Shown: in pieces, positions 15,556 to 21,571 of the stretch
How positions within the stretch are numbered: the stretch's first letter is position 1
Layout of the letters: each line of letters opens with the position of its first letter
Source of the DNA: an uncultured Eubacteriales bacterium
GTDB taxonomy: Bacteria; Bacillota; Clostridia; Oscillospirales; Oscillospiraceae
Direction: 5' to 3'
Assembly: GCA_900556935.1 (NCBI GenBank)
Contig: USQL01000009.1
Coordinates: 1 to 36,997 of the forward strand
Length of the DNA: 36,997 nucleotides
Program-made: the position numbers and the translations under genes
The notes under the pieces: generated by a model
The model's database searches: none
What the model saw: the letters and a program-made list of their open reading frames with translations, nothing else
Told to the model about the DNA's origin: nothing

Positions 15556-16251
15556 ATGATGAACGCGGAAGAAATCATTGCCTATATTCGCGATGCGGAA
15601 AAGAAGACCCCCGTCAAGGTCTATGTCTGGGAACAGGAGCCGGTCCCCTTCCCCAATTGCCATGAGTTCCCCGCGGGGAACGGCTGCAAAATCGTCTTCG
15701 GTGACTGGAAGGACATCGGCCCCGTGCTGGAACAGAACGAATTTGCCCACATCGAAATAGAAAACAACTGCCGCAATTCCGCCATCCCCCTGCTGGACCT
15801 GAAAAACATCCCCGCCCGCATTGAGCCCGGTGCCATTATCCGGGAGCAGGTGACCATTGAGAAGAACGCCGTTGTCATGATGGGTGCCATTCTGAATATC
15901 GGCGCGGTGGTGGGCGAGGGCACCATGATTGATATGGGTGCCGTCCTGGGTGGCCGGGCCACCGTGGGCAAGCACTGCCATGTCGGGGCCGGGGCCGTTC
16001 TCGCGGGCGTTGTGGAGCCCGCCTCTGCCACCCCCGTCATCATCGAAGACAACGTGCTCATCGGTGCCAACGCCGTGGTCATTGAGGGCTGCCGGGTGGG
16101 CCACGATGCCGTCGTCGCCGCCGGTGCCGTGGTGGTAGACGACGTGGCCCCAAACACCGTCGTCGCCGGCTGCCCCGCCCGGGTCATCAAAACCAAGGAC
16201 GAAAAAACAGCCTCCAAAACCGCCCTGGTAGACGCGCTGCGGAAGCTGTAA
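15556..16251 (+). CDS. dapH: Tetrahydrodipicolinate N-acetyltransferase (DapH)
   Basis: 231 aa, usual DapH length. Acetylates tetrahydrodipicolinate with acetyl-CoA, opening the acetyl branch to meso-diaminopimelate and lysine. N-terminal ~80 residues are the DapH-specific domain (EEIIAYIRDAEKKTPVKVYVWE, NCRNSAIPLLDLKNIPARIEPGAIIR); residues ~85-210 are left-handed hexapeptide repeats (VMMGAILNIGAVVGEGTMIDMGAVLGGRATVGKHCHVGAGAVLAGV, PVIIEDNVLIGANAVV). Two ATG codons occur in tandem; the first (15556) lies 8 nt after AAAGGAG. Divergent from the deacetylase and aminotransferase of the same pathway. Confidence 0.93.
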   Translation: MMNAEEIIAYIRDAEKKTPVKVYVWEQEPVPFPNCHEFPAGNGCKIVFGDWKDIGPVLEQNEFAHIEIENNCRNSAIPLLDLKNIPARIEPGAIIREQVTIEKNAVVMMGAILNIGAVVGEGTMIDMGAVLGGRATVGKHCHVGAGAVLAGVVEPASATPVIIEDNVLIGANAVVIEGCRVGHDAVVAAGAVVVDDVAPNTVVAGCPARVIKTKDEKTASKTALVDALRKL

Positions 16252-16270
16252 TTGTAAATATTTTGCGAAT

Positions 16271-16302
16271 CGCTTGCATACTGCAAGCGAAAGCGGTATA
16301 CT
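16271..16302 (+). promoter_or_regulatory. Toxin-antitoxin promoter with overlapping palindromic operator
   Basis: TTGCAT (16274-16279), 17-bp spacer, TATACT (16297-16302). A perfect 8-bp inverted repeat CGCTTGCA-TAC-TGCAAGCG (16271-16289) covers the -35 box, the placing expected for autorepression by the antitoxin or toxin-antitoxin complex. Confidence 0.8.
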
Positions 16303-16326
16303 AGCCTCATAAGGAGGCGAGTAACT

Positions 16327-16644
16327 ATGGCACGAACATCAAATGTATTCGCTCGGGTGGAGCCAGAAATTAAGGAGCAAGCCGAGCAGGTGCTCGAACA
16401 GCTTGGTATTCCCATGTCTAACGCCGTCAGCATGTTTTTACGGCAGGTCGTTTTGCAGCGTGGCATTCCTTTTGAGATGAAGCTGCCAGACCGCAAGCCG
16501 TTGGCTCTTGGGACATTAACCAAAGAGCAGCTGGACGCAGAGCTTGAAAAGGGTATGGCCGATATCCGAGAAGGCCGCACCTATTCCGCACAAAGTGTTT
16601 TAGATGAGCTAGAAAGAGATTACGGCATATGCATTGGAAAATAG
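16327..16644 (+). CDS. RelB/DinJ-family antitoxin
   Basis: 105 aa, acidic. N-terminal ~50 residues form a ribbon-helix-helix DNA-binding domain of DinJ type (SNVFARVEPEIKEQAEQVLEQLGIPMSNAVSMFLRQVV, then GIPFEMKLP). The C-terminal part is charged and would wrap the toxin. Expected to neutralise the toxin encoded next and to repress its own promoter through the palindrome at 16271-16289. ATG after AAGGAGGCGAGTAACT. The stop lies 16 nt inside the toxin gene. The module is less GC-rich than its neighbours, suggesting acquisition. Confidence 0.9.
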   Translation: MARTSNVFARVEPEIKEQAEQVLEQLGIPMSNAVSMFLRQVVLQRGIPFEMKLPDRKPLALGTLTKEQLDAELEKGMADIREGRTYSAQSVLDELERDYGICIGK

Positions 16645-16949
16645 AATTTACCAGCCAGGCACGGCAAGACCTTCGGAATATTCTGGACTATATCACTTTC
16701 GATTTGCAAGAACCGCAAATAGCCGTCAATCTGGTGCGGACGATTACGGAAGAAATCCTTTCTCTGGACCAGATGCCTATGCGATATCGTCTTTATGATG
16801 AAGAACCTTGGCGTACTCAGGGACTTCGATATTTTCCGGTGAAGGGCTATCTTATTTTTTATCGCCCAGATGCAGTCCAAGAAGCAGTTCATATCGTTCG
16901 AATCATTTACGGTGGGCGAGACATCAGCCGTCAGCTCCTCGAAATATAG
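16629..16949 (+). CDS. RelE/ParE-superfamily toxin
   Basis: 106 aa, basic. Family pattern: KIEFTSQARQDLRNILDYI at the start, MPMRYRLYDEEPWRTQGLRYFPVKGYLIFYRPD in the middle, and VHIVRIIYGGRDISRQLL at the end. RelE members cleave ribosome-bound mRNA and ParE members inhibit gyrase; the partner is DinJ/RelB-like, which makes the RNase type more likely, but the target is not decided by sequence. Overlaps the antitoxin by 16 nt, a standard toxin-antitoxin arrangement. A hairpin at 16959-17005 ends the unit. Confidence 0.88.
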   Translation: MHWKIEFTSQARQDLRNILDYITFDLQEPQIAVNLVRTITEEILSLDQMPMRYRLYDEEPWRTQGLRYFPVKGYLIFYRPDAVQEAVHIVRIIYGGRDISRQLLEI

Positions 16950-16958
16950 AAAAATGAA

Positions 16959-17005
16959 AACTCCACCCCTTTCAGACCGCTTATTCCGGCGGAAGGGGTG
17001 GAGTT
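16959..17005. terminator. Convergent terminator between toxin gene and cobO
   Basis: 13-bp stem AACTCCACCCCTT / AAGGGGTGGAGTT with a 21-nt loop. The minus side continues into TTTTCATTTTTC, a good T tract for the cobalamin operon; the plus side has ATTCAATTTTC. Confidence 0.75.
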
Positions 17006-17014
17006 ATTCAATTT

Positions 17015-17524
17015 TCAGAACTCTACACCCTTTCTGGCCCGGATGCCACGGTCGAAGGGGTGTTTTTGTTTTTTCATTTCCGTGACGTAGTCCGCGCACT
17101 CCAAAAGGGCCTGGGAGGGGTTGCGGCCGGTGAGGACGATTTCCTTTTCCTGTCCCCAGGTTTTTAAGAATTCTACCACCGGCTCCATGGGCACGATGCC
17201 CCGGTTCAGGGCGGAGATTACCTCGTCCAGAACCAGCAAATCCTTTTCCCGCCCCTTTTCCAACAGCTCCAGCAGATACCGGCTGTAGTCCTGCCGGGCG
17301 GTTTCCCGCTGGGCCTCCGTCATGCGGGCGTAGCGGCCCGGGACGGTTTTGCAGTGCAGGGTTTCCACCCCGGGGACGGTTTGCAGCACCCGGATTTCTC
17401 CCGAGGAGCCGTCCTTGAAAAACTGGCCGATGAGGACCCGTTTCCCGGCCCCGGCCATCCGCAGGGCCAGGCCCATGGCGGCGGTGGTTTTGCCCTTGCC
17501 GTCGCCGCAGTAGATATGCACCAT
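17015..17524 (-). CDS. cobO: Cob(I)yrinic acid a,c-diamide adenosyltransferase
   Basis: Attaches the 5'-deoxyadenosyl group of ATP to the corrinoid cobalt. 169 aa, CobA/CobO/BtuR family. P-loop GDGKGKTT (7-14) at the very N-terminus, then GQFFKDGSSGE, LLVLDEVISALNRG (Walker B-like) and VLTGRNPSQALLECADYVTEM, ending in HPFDRGIRARKGVEF, all family landmarks. Three nucleotides separate its ATG from the cobQ stop, so translation is probably coupled. Last gene of the cobalamin locus. Confidence 0.95.
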   Translation of the reverse strand: MVHIYCGDGKGKTTAAMGLALRMAGAGKRVLIGQFFKDGSSGEIRVLQTVPGVETLHCKTVPGRYARMTEAQRETARQDYSRYLLELLEKGREKDLLVLDEVISALNRGIVPMEPVVEFLKTWGQEKEIVLTGRNPSQALLECADYVTEMKKQKHPFDRGIRARKGVEF

Positions 17525-17527
17525 CTC

Positions 17528-18991
17528 TTACACCTGCCGATTCAGGACCTTGTATACAAGGTCCATGTTCAGGCCGCGCCGCACCGCGTCCGCCAGAATG
17601 TCATACTGCTTCTGCTTGTAGGCATCCAGGTCAAACCGCTCCGACTCGCTGGGGTCCAGGCCCTTTCGGCGGCACAGGTCGGAAACCACCGCCTGGGCAA
17701 TGCCCGGGGCATCGAAAATGCCGTGGATATAGCTGCCGTAGACGTTTTTGCCCACGGAAATCGGGGCGATGGGCTCCTTGCTGCGGCCCATGTGGATTTC
17801 GTAGCCCTGATAGGCAAGGCCGCTGAGGCCGGACAGGGGGCCTTCCACCTTTGGCAGCACGCCGGAGGTCTGCCGCTGGACCTTGTCCCCCCGGAACAGG
17901 GTGTCCATTGGGAGCAACCCCATACCGTTGACCCGGGTCACCCCCGCCGCCTCCACCTGGTCCGGGTCGGACACGGTGGTGCCCAGCATCTGGAAGCCGC
18001 CGCAGATACCGAAGACAATGCTGCCCCGGTCGTGGCAGTGGAGAATCGCCGCCTCCAGGCCGCTCTGCCGCAGCCACAGAAGGTCCGCAATGGTGCTCTT
18101 GGTGCCGGGAATCAAAATCATGTCCGGCTCCTTCAGCTGGTCCGGCCGCTCGATGTACCGCACGGACACATTGGGGAACCGCTCCAGGGGGCTCATATCC
18201 GTAAAGTTGGAGATTCTGGGCAGACGAATCACGGCGATATCAATGGCCTTGCGGGTGCTCTCCCGGGTGAAACGGGTGGAGAGGCTGTCCTCGTCGTCAA
18301 TGTCCACATGGGTATAGGGGATGACCCCCGCCACAGGCACGCCGCAGATTTTCTCCAGGGTCTCAATGCCCGGCTGCAAAATCGCCCGATCCCCCCGGAA
18401 TTTGTTGACGATGGTGCCCTTGACGCGCTTGCGCTCGTTCTCTTCCAAAAGGGCGATGGTGCCGTAGAGCTGGGCGAACACGCCGCCCCGGTCAATATCG
18501 CCCACCAGCAGCACCGGCGCGTCCACCAGCTCCGCAAGGCCCATGTTCACAATGTCCTGGTCCTTCAGGTTGATTTCCGCGGGGCTGCCCGCACCCTCAA
18601 TGACGATGATGTCGTTTTCCGCCGCCAGAGAATTGTATGCCTCCATCACCTGGGGCACAAACTCCCGCTTCCGGCGGTAGTATTCCATGGCCCGCATATT
18701 GCCCACAGCCACGCCGTTTACAATCACCTGGCTGCCCACGTCGGTGGTAGGCTTTAGAAGGATGGGGTTCATCCGCACGTCCGGGGCCACCCCCGCCGCC
18801 TCCGCCTGCACCACCTGAGCCCGGCCCATCTCCCCGCCCGCGGCGGTGATGAAGGAGTTGAGCGCCATGTTCTGGCTCTTAAAGGGGGCCACCCGGTAGC
18901 CATCCTGCTTAAAAATCCGGCACAGCCCCGCGCACAGCAGACTCTTGCCCGCATTGGACATGGTGCCCTGAATCATAATGTTTTTTGCCAT
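17528..18991 (-). CDS. cobQ: Adenosylcobyric acid synthase (CobQ/CbiP)
   Basis: Glutamine-dependent amidation of carboxylates b, d, e and g of adenosylcobyrinate a,c-diamide to give cobyric acid. 487 aa, normal. N-terminal dethiobiotin-synthetase-like ATPase (MIQGTMSNAGKSLLCAGLCRIFKQDG, VIEGAGSPAEINL, LVGDIDRGGVFA) and C-terminal class I glutaminase-like domain from ~255, with the nucleophile Cys in FGICGGFQML and the His in YGSYIHGIFD. ATG after AGGAGAGAATACAT. Separated from cobD upstream by ~360 bp of palindromic repeats. cobO follows 3 nt downstream. Confidence 0.96.
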   Translation of the reverse strand: MAKNIMIQGTMSNAGKSLLCAGLCRIFKQDGYRVAPFKSQNMALNSFITAAGGEMGRAQVVQAEAAGVAPDVRMNPILLKPTTDVGSQVIVNGVAVGNMRAMEYYRRKREFVPQVMEAYNSLAAENDIIVIEGAGSPAEINLKDQDIVNMGLAELVDAPVLLVGDIDRGGVFAQLYGTIALLEENERKRVKGTIVNKFRGDRAILQPGIETLEKICGVPVAGVIPYTHVDIDDEDSLSTRFTRESTRKAIDIAVIRLPRISNFTDMSPLERFPNVSVRYIERPDQLKEPDMILIPGTKSTIADLLWLRQSGLEAAILHCHDRGSIVFGICGGFQMLGTTVSDPDQVEAAGVTRVNGMGLLPMDTLFRGDKVQRQTSGVLPKVEGPLSGLSGLAYQGYEIHMGRSKEPIAPISVGKNVYGSYIHGIFDAPGIAQAVVSDLCRRKGLDPSESERFDLDAYKQKQYDILADAVRRGLNMDLVYKVLNRQV

Positions 18992-19075
18992 ATGTATTCT
19001 CTCCTTATAGCACTTCGTAGCTTCCCCGGAAGGGGTGCCTCAGTTGAACGTATACCCTCGGATGGAAGCCTAAAA

Positions 19076-19278
19076 AGCCTTCTCCTGCTGGAGAAGGTAC
19101 CCGCCGCAGCGGGGGGATGTGGAGGGGACACCTATAATAAGTGCCGGAGTACGTAGGAAGACACAGCTATAATACGGATTTTTAAGTTGGAATGTCTGTA
19201 TTAACACGGAAATTCCGTTAGGTGTCCCCTCCACATCCGGCCCCTCGACGGGGCCACCTTCTCCAGCAGGAGAAGGCT
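19076..19278. repeat. ~200-bp inverted-repeat element, copy 1
   Basis: Left arm (19076-19133) runs AGCCTTCTCCTGCTGGAGAAGG...GATGTGGAGGGGACACCT; right arm (19220-19278) is its near complement. Each arm carries its own small hairpins (CCTTCTCC-TGCT-GGAGAAGG; CCCCTCGACGGGG on the right). The ~86-bp centre is AT-rich and has no gene. A second copy at 27927-28126 lies in the opposite orientation; 56 of 58 arm bases agree. Between 18992 and 19351 the rest is a further CTTCCCCGGAAGGGG hairpin (19021-19035) and short GTATAC-containing flanks. No promoter for cobQ was evident. Confidence 0.88.
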
Positions 19279-19329
19279 TGGGGCTTTCCCGTCAGGGTAT
19301 ACGAATTCGCCCAAGTCTTCTATTTCATT

Positions 19330-19405
19330 CGTCTGTACTGCCCCTCATCAGTCAGGGCTGCGCCCTGACAGCTTCCCCGGAGGGGAAGCTCCCGGAGGGG
19401 AAGCT
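19330..19405. repeat. Twin-hairpin repeat unit, copy B, with internal 15-bp duplication
   Basis: Same unit as at 9789 and 28180 (CTGTACTGCCCCTCATCAGTC, CAGGGC-TGC-GCCCTG hairpin, CTTCCCC/GGGGAAG hairpin). The final CCCGGAGGGGAAGCT is duplicated in tandem. From 19352 on it is read by the cobD frame as that protein's C-terminus. Confidence 0.88.
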
Positions 19406-20443
19406 TTTTAACGCTTCCAGCAATTGCTTATTTTCTTCCGGCAGCTTTACCGCAACCCGGTACCAACCTTGCCCCAGGCCCAGGTAATTGGCGCAGGAGC
19501 GAATCTGGATGCCCATTTGGAGCAGGGGCTCCCGGAGTTCCCGGTTCGAATAAAACAGGATGTAATTGGTCCGGGAGGGGACAACCGTAAAGCCCAGGCT
19601 TTTTAGCCCCGCTTCCAGCACCGGGCGCTGGGTGTGGATGGTCTCGTTGGCCTTTTTTAAGAATTCCCCCTGGGAAAGGGCCGCGATGCCCGCCGCCTGG
19701 GCGGGGATGGACACATTCCAGGGCTGCACCTGGCTGCCCATGGTTTTGAGAAGCGCTTGGTTTTCCGTCAGGCAATAGCCCAGCCGCAGACCCGCCATGC
19801 CGTAGCTTTTGGTAAAGGCCTTGAGTAGGAACAGGCCCTCGTATTCCGGCAGGAAGGGCTTCATGCTCACATCCTCGCCTCCCTGGGTCAGGTCCAGGAA
19901 GCACTCGTCGATGAAGAGGAAAATGTTTTTCTCCTTGCAAATGGCCAGGATTTTCTCCATCAGAGGCCGTTCCGTCACCTGGCCGGTGGGGTTATTGGGG
20001 TTGCAGAGCATGAGCATTTCCCCGTCAAAGCCCTCCAAATAGGATAAAAACGCCTCCGTCAGGGCAAAATGGTCCTCCGCCCTGAGCAGATAGTGCTCCA
20101 CCTCTGTTCCAAAAACCTTCAGCGCCGTCTCGTATTCGCTGAAGCAGGGGCTGAGGAGCAGGGCTTTCCGGGGCCGCAGGGCCATGCAGCAGGAGAAAAT
20201 CAGCTCCGCCGCGCCGTTGCCGCAGAAAACGCTCTTTCCGTCCACCCCTTCAAATTGGGCAATGGCGCTGACAAGTCCCCGGCAATAGGGGTCCGGGTAG
20301 CACCGGAGCCGGTCTACACACCCCGCCACCGCGTCCTTCACCGCCTGGGGGGTGCCGTAGGGGTTGATATTGGCGGAAAAATCCAGGAGGATTTCCCGGG
20401 AGTACAGGTCCCCGCCGTGGGGATTTTGGGTTTCGTATAGCAT
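19352..20443 (-). CDS. cobD: Threonine-phosphate decarboxylase (CobD), with repeat-derived C-terminus
   Basis: PLP enzyme making (R)-1-amino-2-propanol phosphate, the linker of the cobalamin lower loop, from threonine phosphate. 363 aa, aspartate-aminotransferase fold. CobD-type N-terminus HGGD with LDFSANINPYG, then CNPNNPTG (147-154), FIDECFLDL, and Schiff-base Lys212 in KAFTKSYGMAGLRLGY. The normal protein seems to end around ALKS (346); the last ~17 residues (SFPSGSFPSGEAVRAQP) come from the hairpin repeat and supply the stop codon. ATG at 20441-20443 after AGAGGAACAATAC, 12 nt behind cbiB. Confidence 0.92.
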   Translation of the reverse strand: MLYETQNPHGGDLYSREILLDFSANINPYGTPQAVKDAVAGCVDRLRCYPDPYCRGLVSAIAQFEGVDGKSVFCGNGAAELIFSCCMALRPRKALLLSPCFSEYETALKVFGTEVEHYLLRAEDHFALTEAFLSYLEGFDGEMLMLCNPNNPTGQVTERPLMEKILAICKEKNIFLFIDECFLDLTQGGEDVSMKPFLPEYEGLFLLKAFTKSYGMAGLRLGYCLTENQALLKTMGSQVQPWNVSIPAQAAGIAALSQGEFLKKANETIHTQRPVLEAGLKSLGFTVVPSRTNYILFYSNRELREPLLQMGIQIRSCANYLGLGQGWYRVAVKLPEENKQLLEALKSFPSGSFPSGEAVRAQP

Positions 20444-20455
20444 GTATTGTTCCTC

Positions 20456-21412
20456 TTACAGCAGCTGCGCCAGAACACAAAGGGCCAGCATCAAAACGGT
20501 GGTCCCATACATGAGCTTGCAGCTCAGCGGAATATCCTCCGGGGTAATCTCCCGCAGGGCATCGCCAATGTACTTCTTCTTGTGGAGCACCCCGTGATAC
20601 CAGGCATCCCCCGCCAGCCGCACCCCCAGGAGTCCCGCGCAGACGGATTCGGTCTGGGCGGAATTGGGGCTTGCGTGGTTGTAGCGGTCCCGCTTGAAAA
20701 TCTTCCAGCCGTTTTTGAAATTCAGTCCCAGCAGCCCGCCGGCAAGAAGCATGGCAAGGCCGCTGAGCCGGGCGGGGATATAATTGAACACGTCGTCCAG
20801 CTTTGCCGGGATACAGCCGATGTTTTTATAGGGCATCTCCACATAGCCCAGCATGGAATCCATGGTGTTCACCGCCTTGTAGGCAAAGGCCAGTGGGGCC
20901 CCGCCCAGGGCAAAATACAGCATGGGGGCAATCACCCCGTCGGAACAGTTCTCCGCCACAGTCTCCACCGCGGCCCGAGTGACGGCCTTGTCGTCCAAAT
21001 TCTGGGTATCCCGGCCCACAATCATGGATACGGCGTAACGGGCATCCTCTATGGTGCCGGTTTTCAGGGCAGTGTAGACCTTCATGCTCTCTTGTTTCAG
21101 GCTCTTGGCAGCCAAAACCTGCCAGCACATCACGGACTCCGCCGCAATCCGCAGAATGGGGGAAGCCAAGCCGCACAGCCAGAGAATCCCCAGGGGCACC
21201 AGGAAGCTCACCGCCACCGTCAGCACCCAGAGAATGCCGCCGGCGGTCATTTCCCCGGCCCGGGTCTTGGGAAAAATTCGCCGCAGGCCCTTTTCCAGCA
21301 GGGAGATGAGCTTTCCAATCCCCACCACCGGATGGGGCAGCCCATGGGGGTCCCCCAGCAGGCAGTCCAGAAGGAAGCCCAGCAAAAGGGAAATTACAAT
21401 TTCTTTTCTCAT
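20456..21412 (-). CDS. cbiB: Adenosylcobinamide-phosphate synthase (CbiB)
   Basis: Membrane enzyme joining aminopropanol phosphate (from CobD) to adenosylcobyric acid. 318 aa, normal length, with several hydrophobic helices. Family landmarks: LLDCLLGDPHGLPHPVVGIGKLI at the start, SMIVGRDTQNLDD, AAVETVAENCSDGVIAPMLYFALGG, AYKAVNTMDSMLGY and NYIPARLSGLAM. An upstream ATG at 21436 is in frame, but the ATG at 21410-21412 follows AAAGGAATCAAC and is preferred. Followed directly by cobD, its functional partner. Separated from the cbiJET gene upstream by a palindromic repeat. Confidence 0.95.
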   Translation of the reverse strand: MRKEIVISLLLGFLLDCLLGDPHGLPHPVVGIGKLISLLEKGLRRIFPKTRAGEMTAGGILWVLTVAVSFLVPLGILWLCGLASPILRIAAESVMCWQVLAAKSLKQESMKVYTALKTGTIEDARYAVSMIVGRDTQNLDDKAVTRAAVETVAENCSDGVIAPMLYFALGGAPLAFAYKAVNTMDSMLGYVEMPYKNIGCIPAKLDDVFNYIPARLSGLAMLLAGGLLGLNFKNGWKIFKRDRYNHASPNSAQTESVCAGLLGVRLAGDAWYHGVLHKKKYIGDALREITPEDIPLSCKLMYGTTVLMLALCVLAQLL

Positions 21413-21439
21413 GTTGATTCCTTTTGTCACGAACAATTT

Positions 21440-21543
21440 CCGTAGGGGCGGCTACCAGCCGCCCGCCAGCCAACGGAACCGCGTTCTTTGTATCCACAGC
21501 TCTGTTGCGGTACATTTCGGGCGGCTAATAGCCGCCCCTACGG
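21440..21543. repeat. 104-bp inverted repeat with CCGTAGGGGCGGCTA ends
   Basis: Outer arms CCGTAGGGGCGGCTACCAGCC (left, from 21440) and GGCTAATAGCCGCCCCTACGG (right, to 21543) are inverted copies; each arm is itself a small palindrome (GGCGGCTA--TAGCCGCC). A related element lies at 30196-30363 and shares the subterminal ACATTTCGGGCGGC (there on both strands). It fills the gap between cbiB and cbiJET. Confidence 0.85.
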
Positions 21544-21571
21544 AATTTTTCTGAATTTCCAACAATTCGTC

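Noticed and set aside
16954..17050. Direct repeat of CTCCACCCCTTTC and CTACACCCTTTC near the cobO end
   Set aside because: The first is a terminator arm and the second is cobO coding sequence; the likeness is partial and probably chance.
17354..18757. 467-codon plus-strand frame opposite cobQ and cobO
   Set aside because: Antisense shadow of cobQ; no ribosome site, and a low-complexity protein.
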